Origin: Gemmatimonadota bacterium
GTDB taxonomy: Bacteria > Gemmatimonadota > Gemmatimonadetes > Gemmatimonadales > Gemmatimonadaceae
Direction: 5' to 3'
Length of the DNA: 22,087 nt
Assembly: GCA_028287225.1 (NCBI GenBank)
Contig: JAQBPZ010000026.1
Span: 1-22,087 of the forward strand
The notes under the pieces were generated by a model, which was given only the letters and a program-made list of their open reading frames with translations, made no database searches and had not been told where the DNA came from. Position 1 is the stretch's first letter; each line of letters opens with the position of its first letter. Below, one piece after another: positions 1-6,723 of the stretch. The translations under genes and the position numbers were made by a program.

Positions 1-38
1 AGCACGTCGAAGTCGGCTTCATGGAAGCGAAACGGCAT
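1..38 (-). CDS. Possible start of a gene running off the left edge
   Basis: An ATG at 38 (minus) opens a frame that reads MPFRFHEADFDV and then leaves the window. No Shine-Dalgarno site is visible just upstream. Only 12 codons can be seen, so I do not assign a family. It would be transcribed in the same direction as the DUF421 unit downstream of 1294. It is listed because the next gene to the right ends at 337 on the same strand and the codon choice looks coding. A chance frame cannot be excluded. Confidence 0.35.
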   Translation of the reverse strand, partial: MPFRFHEADFDV

Positions 39-336
39 GTCGGAAGCTAGTGACCTGCATAATCCGGGTGCGGGGCCGGCCACTCAGACGAAGTGGATAG
101 ACGATTCAACGGATGGAGTCGGGTGAGGACGGTTACTTCCCCCGGGCCTGCAAGGGCTCCCCAATTCAGGCGCTGCAGCATTCGAGACTGAGGGGGTTTT
201 TGAGGGTGTGGCGCTGTACCCCCCCCCATGCGGAGGCAGCCCGAAGGTGCCATCCGTTCTTCTGCTCTGTCCCCTCCGTTCGATCGTTGGTCCCCCTCGG
301 CTGAGCGACCAGCAGGTCCGCTCGTTGCGCGACGGC
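39..336. other. Gap with no recognisable gene
   Basis: About 300 bp separate the edge fragment from the end of the DUF421 gene. The frames crossing it are rich in Arg, Pro and His and match no family I know, which is typical of shadow frames in GC-rich DNA. It holds a run of nine C's at 219-227. I see no convincing terminator, tRNA or repeat. Confidence 0.5.
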
Positions 337-777
337 CTAGCGCGGGATCACGGAGATCTTCCCCCCGGACTCCAGCACCGCGTGCTTCACCTGCTCCATG
401 CGCTCCAGCCCGTGCAGGCAGCGTGCGGCGCTGAGCACGTCGTCCTCGTCGACGCGCTCGCGCATGGCGGCCTCCTTCTGGAGCACGCCGTCGGCGACGA
501 TGACGATGGGGCGCGGGTCGAGCAGGCGCTCGAGCCACTTCGAGCGCTGCTTGAGCACCGAGAGGCCGATGTCGAGCCCGACGAGCGTCAGGACGACGAG
601 CATCGCGTTGGTCATCGAGTTGTCGATGCCGATCAGCGCCTGCTGGACCGCCTCGCTGATGATGAGGAGGAGGACGAAGTCGAAGGTGGTGATCTCGCTG
701 AGGGTGCGCTTGCCGGCGACGCGGAAGATCAGCAGGAGCAGGAGGTAGACGGCGGCGCCGCGCAGGACGGAGTACAT
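337..777 (-). CDS. DUF421 / YetF-like membrane protein
   Basis: This 146-residue protein begins with hydrophobic membrane segments (about residues 5-22 and 32-48, with a further one near 57-74). A soluble C-terminal part follows. It shows features typical of the DUF421 (YetF) family: GKRTLSEITTFDFV near residue 23, the NSMTNA stretch near 53, the KQRSKW boundary, and a C-terminal DEDDVLSAAR...LERMEQVKHAVLE...GGKISVIPR. The molecular role of this family is not firmly known; in Bacillus, relatives are general membrane proteins of unknown activity. The length matches the short form of the family. It lies 13 bp downstream of a one-pass membrane protein on the same strand, so the two are probably co-transcribed. 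No good Shine-Dalgarno site is visible before the ATG at 777. Confidence 0.85.
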   Translation of the reverse strand: MYSVLRGAAVYLLLLLIFRVAGKRTLSEITTFDFVLLLIISEAVQQALIGIDNSMTNAMLVVLTLVGLDIGLSVLKQRSKWLERLLDPRPIVIVADGVLQKEAAMRERVDEDDVLSAARCLHGLERMEQVKHAVLESGGKISVIPR

Positions 778-790
778 GGGAGGGAGCCGG

Positions 791-1294
791 TCAGGGGAGG
801 ACGAACTGTCGGATCACGATGGGGCCCTGCGAAGTGCCGACCCGCGCGTGCCGAGCGCCGACCCTGGTGCCCTTCACCGCGAACTCCACCCGGAGGGGAG
901 CCCGCGCATCCACGCGCCGGAAGTGGTATTCCACCAGCGTGGACGACGCACGCGTCTCCACGGGCTCGGGCACGATGTGCTCGACGTCGACGTCGTCCAG
1001 GAAGGCGCGGTCGAGCGACACCGTCGCCATGGTGTCGCCACCGATGGCGGGCGGGAGAGACAGGGTCAGGCTGGCCGAGGTGCCATACCTGACCGTGCGG
1101 TCGTACTCGAGCGTGGCGGCACCACTCCGCCGGACGGCGTGGGCGATCGGCCCGTCGCCGAAGAGGCCCACGAGCGCCGCGGCAACGAGCAGGGCGATCG
1201 TCGCCCATCCGGACCGCTCGAATCGCCATTCCTGCCGCTGTGCGTGCGCATCCTGCTGGAGCTGGAGCGACGTCTCGCAAGCTGTGTCCTGCAT
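791..1294 (-). CDS. One-pass membrane protein, partner of the DUF421 gene
   Basis: This is a 167-residue protein of unknown family. A polar N-terminus containing RQEWRFERSGW precedes a single transmembrane helix (about residues 30-47, ending LVGLFGDGP). The rest is predicted soluble and beta-rich, with a repeated valine/aromatic pattern and the conserved-looking RTVRYG near the start. I chose the ATG at 1294 because a GGGAG Shine-Dalgarno-like stretch lies about 8 bases upstream and the open frame beyond it reads as low-complexity Arg/Ser. The gene ends 13 bp before the DUF421 start. From memory, similar short one-pass proteins occur beside DUF421 genes elsewhere, so a paired function is plausible; this is inference. 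Confidence 0.7.
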   Translation of the reverse strand: MQDTACETSLQLQQDAHAQRQEWRFERSGWATIALLVAAALVGLFGDGPIAHAVRRSGAATLEYDRTVRYGTSASLTLSLPPAIGGDTMATVSLDRAFLDDVDVEHIVPEPVETRASSTLVEYHFRRVDARAPLRVEFAVKGTRVGARHARVGTSQGPIVIRQFVLP

Positions 1295-1473
1295 GTGCGG
1301 GTGCTCCCGGGGTTCGCGGTGCGCCTTCGACCCACCTCCATCCATGCAGATGCAAGAGGCGTAGCACGACGAGCTCGGCGATTGCGCCCGGTCCCTTCTC
1401 GCAGGCGCGAGCTCGACGCTGCCCTCCGGGGCGGCCATCCGATAACTTCGCAGCTCCCCCCAAGCCAACCCCC
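1295..1473. promoter_or_regulatory. Divergent intergenic region with likely promoters
   Basis: These 179 bp lie between the start of the one-pass membrane protein (minus) and the M20 lipoprotein (plus), so promoters for both must lie here or just inside the genes. The only sequence resembling a -10 box is GATAACTT at 1441-1448, about 25 bases before the M20 start. No matching -35 element is convincing. No Shine-Dalgarno site precedes the ATG at 1474. Confidence 0.35.
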
Positions 1474-2844
1474 ATGCCAGACATTCGACACTCCCGCCAG
1501 CTTCTCCTGATCGCGGCGACCGCGACACTCGCCGCATGCCAGCCCGCCGTCGTCGCGACGCCGGCGCCGGTGAACGCCAGCGCCGCCGCTGCGCCGGCGT
1601 CACCGATCGGCCCAACCTCGCTCGCACCGGTCGAGGCCGGACTCCGCGACTACGTCCGGACGCACCACGAGGCCGACATCGCCCTGCTCGAGCGCGCGGT
1701 GAACCTGTCGAGCGGCAGCCAGAACGTGGTGGGGGTACGCCGCGTGGGCGACCTGTTCGCCAGCGAGCTGACGGCGCTCGGCTTCACCGTGCGCTGGGCC
1801 GAGATGCCCGCCGGCATGCGGCGCGCCGGACACCTCGTGGCCGAGCGTACCGGCACCAAGGGTCCCCGCCTGCTGCTCATCGGGCACCTGGACACCGTGT
1901 TCGAGGGCGAGGGCCAGCGGTTCGTGCGACAGGACACCATCGCCAACGGCGCCGGCACGTCGGACATGAAGGGCGGCGACGTCGCGATGCTGTCGGCGCT
2001 GCGTGCGCTGAACGCGGCCGGCGCGCTGGAGGGGTCGCGCATCATCGTGGTGATGACCGGTGACGAGGAGTCGGCGGGCGCACCGCTCGACGTCGCACGA
2101 CGCGACCTCATCGATGCCGCTCGCCGCAGCGACATCGCGCTCGCGTTCGAGGGCGGCCGCGCGGCACGCGCATCGATCTCGCGCCGCGGGTCGAGCAGCT
2201 GGACCCTCACCACGACCGCACGCCAGGGACACTCGGCGGGCATCTTCTCGGCGGGCGCGGGGAACGGCTCCATCTATGAAGCGGCCCGCATCCTCGACGC
2301 CTTCCGGCGCGAGCTGTCCGGCAACCCGACGCTCACGTTCAACCCGGGGCTGATCGCGGGCGGCACGTCCGTGGCGCGCGATACCGCCGGCACCGCGTTC
2401 GCCGTGGCGGGCAAGACGAACATCATCGCGCCGAAGACGGTGGTGAACGGCGACCTGCGCTTCCTGCGCGAGTCGCAGAAGGACTCGACGCGGGCGCGCA
2501 TGCGCGCGATCGTCGCGGATCACCTGCCGGGCAGCGACGCGGAGATCACCTTCCATGACAGCTATCCCGCGATGCCGCCGACGGCCGAGGGCGGGGTGCT
2601 GCTCTCGCGCTTCGACGCGGTGAGCCGGTCGCTGGGCTACGGGCCGGTGGAGGGCGATCCGCCGGAGAGCCGCGGGGCGGGCGACGTATCGTTCGTGGCG
2701 CCGTACCTGACCGGCATGGACGGGCTGGGCGTGTCCGGTCGTGGCGCCCACTCGCCGGAGGAGTCGGTGAACCTGAACTCCCTCAGGATGGCCAGCGAGC
2801 GCGCGGCCGTCTTCATGTACCGCCTGATCAACGGCGTGCGCTGA
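1474..2844 (+). CDS. M20 family zinc peptidase, predicted lipoprotein (glutamate carboxypeptidase-like)
   Basis: The 456-residue protein starts with a lipoprotein signal whose lipobox is LAAC at residues 19-22, so the enzyme is probably membrane-anchored outside the cytoplasm. The M20 metal-binding pattern is complete: H138-L-D140 in IGHLDTVF, D164 in TSDMKGG, the E198-E199 pair in GDEESAG, E226 in AFEGG, and H426 near the C-terminus in GRGAHSPEE. H253 in RQGHSAG fits the histidine of the dimerisation domain. The arrangement resembles carboxypeptidase G2-type exopeptidases, which remove C-terminal residues (often glutamate) using two zinc ions. The exact substrate cannot be read from sequence. 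The frame is open upstream to 1240, but ATG 1474 gives the proper signal peptide. A small gene follows after 31 bp, probably in the same transcript. Confidence 0.9.
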   Translation: MPDIRHSRQLLLIAATATLAACQPAVVATPAPVNASAAAAPASPIGPTSLAPVEAGLRDYVRTHHEADIALLERAVNLSSGSQNVVGVRRVGDLFASELTALGFTVRWAEMPAGMRRAGHLVAERTGTKGPRLLLIGHLDTVFEGEGQRFVRQDTIANGAGTSDMKGGDVAMLSALRALNAAGALEGSRIIVVMTGDEESAGAPLDVARRDLIDAARRSDIALAFEGGRAARASISRRGSSSWTLTTTARQGHSAGIFSAGAGNGSIYEAARILDAFRRELSGNPTLTFNPGLIAGGTSVARDTAGTAFAVAGKTNIIAPKTVVNGDLRFLRESQKDSTRARMRAIVADHLPGSDAEITFHDSYPAMPPTAEGGVLLSRFDAVSRSLGYGPVEGDPPESRGAGDVSFVAPYLTGMDGLGVSGRGAHSPEESVNLNSLRMASERAAVFMYRLINGVR

Positions 2845-2875
2845 CGCGCCAGCCGCCACCCTGACGATCCCACTC

Positions 2876-3169
2876 ATGCCGCTCCCGCTCACCCAGGGCG
2901 TTCCCACCCTGCTCTTCCGACGCGAAGCCTACGAGCGCGCGGGCATCACGCGCGCCTCGCTCGACGCACGGCTGGGGCTCACCGACACGGAGTTCGTCGT
3001 GGACGGCGACCTCGTGGCACTCGGCCCGATCTACGACGTGGAGGCACTCGGCACGCTCGTGGACGAGCTGGAGCAGCATGGGCTGGTGTACTACGACGAC
3101 TTCTTCGAGATGAGCGGAAGCTGGCCGGAGTGGCTGTCGCTCACGGCGCGCGTGGCCGACAGGAAGTAG
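2876..3169 (+). CDS. Small conserved-looking protein of unknown function
   Basis: This is a 97-residue acidic protein without signal peptide or membrane segment. It contains LLFRREAYERAGITRASLDARLGL near the start, then a V-D-G-D-L stretch and an aromatic, acidic C-terminal half (LVYYDDFFEMSGSWPEWLSL). I do not recognise a family. The first 30 residues look helical, and the spacing R-x-x-Y-x-x-A-G-I-T-x-x-x-L-D would suit a small helix-turn-helix, but I do not assert DNA binding. It starts 31 bp after the M20 peptidase stop and is probably co-transcribed. The codon use matches its neighbours. The next 600 bp are repeats. Confidence 0.65.
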   Translation: MPLPLTQGVPTLLFRREAYERAGITRASLDARLGLTDTEFVVDGDLVALGPIYDVEALGTLVDELEQHGLVYYDDFFEMSGSWPEWLSLTARVADRK

Positions 3170-3383
3170 CTCACGCATCGTCGCGGTGGGAGGTGGCGAC
3201 AGGCTCTGCTGCGCCGGTCGCAAGGTCAACAGCGGGGGACTGCTCACGCATCCAATCGGATTGATGCGATGGTACGCCACCGTCCGAAATGACCCGCCAG
3301 GCATCGCGACCACGCGGGCATCCATCCTTTCCTCACCGGCCATCACTGGAGAGCCGGCTCCGGTCACCCGGGTTGCCTGCGTG

Positions 3384-3457
3384 GTCCTCCGCGTCCTCCG
3401 CGTCCTCCGGTAAATGCTCTTCAACAGCATTGAACCGCGGAGGGCGCGGAGGACAGC
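3384..3457. repeat. Inner hairpin with CCTCCG arms, shared core
   Basis: The left arm holds three CCTCCG units (3386-3410). The right arm (CCGCGGAGGGCGCGGAGGA) pairs with it apart from a two-base offset. The loop, TAAATGCTCTTCAACAGCATT, contains its own small stem AATGCT/AGCATT. The same architecture and loop recur at 6439-6520 with CCTCTG units, so the two are members of one repeat family whose arms have drifted in base composition. Confidence 0.8.
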
Positions 3458-3518
3458 GGACTCCATCGACATCCCTTGCCTCGTCGGACATCGCATGAGA
3501 GCCGGCTCCCGTGAGTTT

Positions 3519-3556
3519 GGGGGGTGCGGGGCCGAGATCCCAGCCCCGCACCCTCC
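3519..3556. repeat. GC-rich hairpin within the 3207-3722 element
   Basis: The arm GGGGGGTGCGGGGC (3519-3532) pairs with GCCCCGCACCCTCC (3543-3556) with one mismatch and a 10-base loop. It is flanked by inverted copies of GAGAGCCGGC, one near 3498 and one near 3580. No T-run follows on either strand, so it is not a typical intrinsic terminator, though it could still protect mRNA ends. Confidence 0.75.
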
Positions 3557-3769
3557 ATCAGTTGCGAGGGCCGGCTCTCGTATCATCTCGACGAGCAAAG
3601 GAGCGGTGCCCGCTCGTCGCACGAGGGCGTGGCGGGCCATTTCGGACGGTCGCGTACCCTCGCATCAATCCAATTGGATGCGTGAGCAGTACCAGTCAGT
3701 TGACCTTGCGACCGGCGCAGCAAACCTGTGCTGCGACCGCAGTTTTCCGTGCAGTCGGAGAGGCCCGTG

Positions 3770-4042
3770 CTATGGCTTCTTCGTCAGCTCGGGGACGGGC
3801 GAGGTGGGCGTCAGCGGGCCCTCGCGGAGCAGTCCATGCCAGTTGCAGCTCAGGCACCAGCTCGTGCGGAAGCCGGGCAGCAGGCGGTTCCAGATGCGTG
3901 ACTGCACGCGCACCGTCACGGCGTCGCAGTGCGGGCAGCGGTCGCCGGTGGGGAGCAGGAAGAAGAAGAACACCGTCGCCGCGACGCCGCGCAGGATGAA
4001 GAACCCGACGAACACGAGGACGAACAGCGCGGCTTCGGACAT
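3770..4042 (-). CDS. Small membrane-anchored zinc-ribbon protein
   Basis: This 90-residue protein has one strongly hydrophobic helix (about residues 4-30, with a run of four Phe). Two Cys pairs follow, C36-P-H-C39 and C63-L-S-C66, which form a four-cysteine zinc-ribbon pattern. The segment between them is basic and aromatic (RIWNRLLPGFRTSW). The C-terminal 20 residues are Pro/Thr-rich and probably disordered. I placed the start at the ATG at 4042 because the hydrophobic helix begins right after it; a longer frame up to 4123 has no signal-like start. The function is unknown. It lies 84 bp after the NfeD-like gene on the same strand and is the last gene before the repeat element. Confidence 0.75.
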   Translation of the reverse strand: MSEAALFVLVFVGFFILRGVAATVFFFFLLPTGDRCPHCDAVTVRVQSRIWNRLLPGFRTSWCLSCNWHGLLREGPLTPTSPVPELTKKP

Positions 4043-4126
4043 GGAGTGGCCTGGCGAGGCGGACTGACATTCACTGCGTAGGGCGTGCCAGTCCTCGGAC
4101 CCCACCGGGCCGGCGCGCGCCACTCG

Positions 4127-4651
4127 TCAGAGCCGCGCCTCCACGAGCGACCAGAGCTCCACGACGGCCACTTCATCATCGATGCGCTCGATGCACACCT
4201 CGAGGCCGGCGTCGATGCGCTCGTCGCCGATGGAGCGAGCCATGACGCGATGCTGTCCCGATGCATCCTCGAAGCTGACAGCCCCCAGGCCGCCGGACGG
4301 GATCGTGACGCTCACGACGCCAACGTGGCCCTGCAGCCGGAATCGGGGATCCTCCGGGTCGTGCGCAGGGGTCACGCGAGCCATCGCGATGGCGATGCGC
4401 GCGACGAGCGCCGCCCACGCCACGCCGAGTGCCGTCGCGGCCCCCGCCGCCGCGCCCGGCGCGAGCGCACCCGGGCGTGCCAGCAGGTAGCCGGACGCGC
4501 CGAACATCATGAGGAAGGCGACTCCTGCCGGTTCCGACCGCCGCAGGGGTATCGCGCCCACGCGGTGCCGGCGCCGTTCGGCTCCAAAGAACATGAGCCG
4601 AACGGCGAGCAGGAGGCCGGCGATGAACGCGGCGAGGTAGAGGTAGCGCAT
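4127..4651 (-). CDS. NfeD-like membrane protein with C-terminal OB-fold
   Basis: This 174-residue protein has hydrophobic segments near residues 3-22, 42-60 and 66-92. A soluble domain (about 106-170) follows, with the valine-rich beta pattern of the NfeD C-terminal OB-fold: LQGHVGVVSVTIPSGG, then GAVSFEDASGQHRVMARS, then IDAGLEVCIERIDDEVAVVEL. NfeD-type proteins usually work with a flotillin/SPFH partner or a membrane protease in membrane organisation. No such partner is visible here. The start could be ATG 4651 or the GTG directly before it at 4654. The gene begins 27 bp after the dienelactone-hydrolase-like gene, in a minus-strand run. The NfeD assignment rests on the overall pattern and is moderately sure. 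Confidence 0.65.
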   Translation of the reverse strand: MRYLYLAAFIAGLLLAVRLMFFGAERRRHRVGAIPLRRSEPAGVAFLMMFGASGYLLARPGALAPGAAAGAATALGVAWAALVARIAIAMARVTPAHDPEDPRFRLQGHVGVVSVTIPSGGLGAVSFEDASGQHRVMARSIGDERIDAGLEVCIERIDDEVAVVELWSLVEARL

Positions 4652-4678
4652 CACCCGCCTATCTCCCGGTGCATTCCA

Positions 4679-5590
4679 CTAGCGGCCCAGGTGCGTCCTG
4701 AAGAAACCGATCGTGAGGGGCCAGGCCTGCCGGGACGCGGCGAGGTTGGCGCCGTTCTTTCCGTCCTGCTGGCGCAGGAAGCCGTGGCCGGCGCCGGCGA
4801 AGATGTGCGGCTGGAAGGTCTTGCCGAGCGCGCGCATGGCCGAGTCGGCGGGCGGGATGGTGGCGTCGACGCGTGCGTCGTCACCCGCGTAGAGTCCGAG
4901 CACGGGGGCGCGGACGCTGGCGAGCGAGGCGGTGGCGGGCGAGGTGCCGTAGTAGACCACCGCGGCGCCCAGCCCGCGCGGACTGGCGACCGCGTGCGCG
5001 AAGGAGGTCCCGCCCCCCCAACAGAAGCCGACCGTGCCGTACCGCTGCTCGGCGGCGGGCAGCGCCATGCCCCAGGCGCCGACCGCGGCGAGCTGGCGCT
5101 GGACCGTCGGCATGTCGAGCGCGCGGATGGCGGCGGTCGCGACGGCCTGGGTCAGCGTGTCCGCGCCCGCGTCCGGCGTCGCCCTGCCGGTGAGGAGATC
5201 GGGGGCCACGGCGATGTAGCCATCGGCCGCGAGCTGGTCCGCCACACCGCGTACCCAGGTGGACAGCCCGAAGATCTCGTGCACGTCCACCACCACCGGG
5301 GCCTTCGTCGCGCGCTCGGGATAGACGACCCAGGCGCGGACGCTGTCCGAGGGGCCGGTGCGGATCATCACGTACTCGCCGTGGCGGGGCGAGCGCGCGA
5401 GGCGCGCCGCCACGTCGCTGGCGCCAGCGGGCAGCGAGGCATCACCCGGCGCCATGATCATCGACGTGGGCACCGTGGTGGCGCTGACGTGATCGGCGTG
5501 GATGTCGATCTCCTGGCTGGTACGCGTGCAGCCGATGGCCAGCACGGAGGCGGCGCAGAGTGCCGAGAGCGGGCGGACGAATGCGGGCAT
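4679..5590 (-). CDS. Dienelactone hydrolase family lipoprotein
   Basis: The 303-residue alpha/beta hydrolase has the dienelactone-hydrolase hallmarks: VHEIFGLSTWVRGVADQLA with the active-site glutamate; the nucleophile motif G-F-C190-W-G-G-G with cysteine instead of serine; D237-D238 in LYAGDD; and H269 in AGAGHGF. Together these give the Cys-Asp-His triad of the family. Dienelactone hydrolases open cyclic esters, but family members act on diverse esters, so the substrate is open. The first 21 residues form a lipoprotein signal (LAIGC), which is unusual for the classical cytosolic enzyme and places it outside the inner membrane. The ATG at 5590 has an AGGA site 7 bases upstream. It follows the dipeptidase gene by 44 bp, likely in one transcript. 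Confidence 0.88.
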   Translation of the reverse strand: MPAFVRPLSALCAASVLAIGCTRTSQEIDIHADHVSATTVPTSMIMAPGDASLPAGASDVAARLARSPRHGEYVMIRTGPSDSVRAWVVYPERATKAPVVVDVHEIFGLSTWVRGVADQLAADGYIAVAPDLLTGRATPDAGADTLTQAVATAAIRALDMPTVQRQLAAVGAWGMALPAAEQRYGTVGFCWGGGTSFAHAVASPRGLGAAVVYYGTSPATASLASVRAPVLGLYAGDDARVDATIPPADSAMRALGKTFQPHIFAGAGHGFLRQQDGKNGANLAASRQAWPLTIGFFRTHLGR

Positions 5591-5634
5591 GGCGTTCCTG
5601 GGCGAGGGAAGTCGATGGAGCCGATGGCGGAGAT

Positions 5635-6324
5635 CTAGCGAATGACCCGGTCGAAGCGGATCGGATTGGGCACGGAGAAGCTGTAGTGCCACCATTCCTG
5701 ATCATAGTTGACCCACCCTTCGGGCTCCATCAATCGCTGAAGACGCCGGCGATTGGCCAGGGCGGTGCCGGTGGCGTTGGCGGTGTGGGCGGCTGGGGAG
5801 AAGGTGTCGAAGGGCGTTCCCATCTCGAGCGGGGCGCCGGAGGCGTCCAGGAGGGTCAGGTCGATGGCGAGGCCAAGGTTGTGTCGGCTGCGGCTGGCGA
5901 TGTAGCCGTCGCGGAGGAGGTCGGTGCGTCCGGTGCGCTCCGTCCATGCGACCATCGCGAGTGTCGCGCGCACCGGGCGGTAGGCGTCGAACACGTAGAG
6001 GGTGAGGCCTTCCGATTCGGCCCGGCGCGCCACGCGGGCGAGCGCGCGGGCGGCCTCGCGGCGCAGGAAGGCGTGGTTGCCTTCGTAGCCGGGAAGCGGA
6101 GCGCCGGTGAAGTTGTCGGCGGTCGCGTACCGGAGCCCCACGCGGATGGCGGGCGCGAGAGTCCGGACGTCGGTGAGGAGGGTATCGGCGTCGGCGGTGG
6201 AGCCGGTCGGAAGCTCCTCGGTGTTGACCGGCGGGGCCGCCGAGGTCGCGGGAATGGGCGTTACGGCGCAGGCGGAGGCAGCGAGCAATGCGAGAGCGAT
6301 CGGGTAGCGCACGATCGATTTCAT
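5635..6324 (-). CDS. VanX/DdpX-like D-Ala-D-Ala dipeptidase (M15D), likely lipoprotein
   Basis: This 229-residue protein has the M15D zinc-dipeptidase pattern: R116 in DAYRPVRA, H148 and D155 in SRHNLGLAIDLTL, and E210 with H213 in QEWWHYSF. These correspond to the transition-state arginine, the zinc ligands and the catalytic glutamate of VanX. The enzyme class cleaves D-alanyl-D-alanine. In non-resistant bacteria it serves in recycling peptidoglycan-derived dipeptide rather than in vancomycin resistance, and no vanH or vanA neighbour is present. The N-terminus is a signal sequence with AASAC at residues 15-19, a plausible though imperfect lipobox. A GAGGA site precedes the ATG at 6324. It appears to be the first gene of the four-gene minus run down to 3770. 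Confidence 0.9.
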   Translation of the reverse strand: MKSIVRYPIALALLAASACAVTPIPATSAAPPVNTEELPTGSTADADTLLTDVRTLAPAIRVGLRYATADNFTGAPLPGYEGNHAFLRREAARALARVARRAESEGLTLYVFDAYRPVRATLAMVAWTERTGRTDLLRDGYIASRSRHNLGLAIDLTLLDASGAPLEMGTPFDTFSPAAHTANATGTALANRRRLQRLMEPEGWVNYDQEWWHYSFSVPNPIRFDRVIR

Positions 6325-6370
6325 CTGAACCGTCCTCGGGAGTGGGAATCGCCGCTGTCTCGGCAGGGCA

Positions 6371-6594
6371 GGTCAACAGCTTCAACGCAGAGGTCGCGGA
6401 GGGGAACAGCGAGGACGCAGAGGGGCGTTCAACCCTGATCCTCTGTGTCCTCTGTGCCCTCTGTGGTAAAACGCTCTTGCAACGGCATTTAACCACAGAG
6501 GGCACAGAGGGCACGGAGGACCGACTCAAGGAAAGTGCTCTCCTCTGGGCCCTCGCTGTTCCCCTCGGCGACCTCTGCGTTGAAGCCGTTGACC
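6371..6594. repeat. Nested palindromic element, 224 bp
   Basis: The outer arms are 6371-6423 and 6542-6594. Comparison by eye gives 49 of 53 matching positions as reverse complements. An inner hairpin (6439-6467 with 6492-6520, 27 of 29 matching) is built of CCTCTGTG units around a loop ending GGCATTTAACC. It lies in the 399-bp gap between divergent genes starting at 6324 (minus) and 6724 (plus), so it sits upstream of both. Its inner core matches the hairpin at 3384-3457. I see no coding capacity. Confidence 0.9.
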
Positions 6595-6723
6595 GCATCT
6601 GCATCCGGGCAATCGAGAAACCGGGTTCGGGAAGATCGGCCATCGGTGCGCTACATTGAAGGAGCCCGAGAACGATGAACCAAGAGTGGCGCCATCGGCG
6701 CCCGCTTACAAGACAACCCCCGC

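Larger units (their letters stand above)
3207..3722. repeat. Nested inverted-repeat element, 516 bp
   Basis: The outer arms are 3207-3298 and 3631-3722. Both are 92 bp, and reverse-complement comparison by eye gives about 83 matches, with one divergent 8-base block. Weaker complementarity continues inward, around GCGGGCA...TCCTTT and GAGAGCCGGC. Inside are two further hairpins at 3384-3457 and 3519-3556. The frames across it are shadow frames; I see no transposase. The element fills the gap between convergent genes ending at 3169 and 3770. It resembles a non-autonomous palindromic element, but no target-site duplication is clear. Confidence 0.85.

Noticed and set aside
219..227. Run of nine C's as a phase-variable site
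   Set aside because: It is in a gap with no credible gene to switch; only a note.
1600..2907. 435-residue open frame antisense to the M20 peptidase
   Set aside because: Arg/Ala/His-rich composition with no motif; it is a shadow of a GC-rich gene whose sense frame has a full M20 active site.
3186..4067. Several open frames (for example 3186-3413 and 3414-4067) across the repeat region
   Set aside because: They run through inverted repeats and give unrelated, low-complexity peptides; the nested palindromes explain the sequence better.
5635..6324. Vancomycin resistance role for the VanX-like gene
   Set aside because: No vanH or vanA ligase and no VanRS pair nearby; chromosomal DdpX-type dipeptidases with signal sequences are ordinary.
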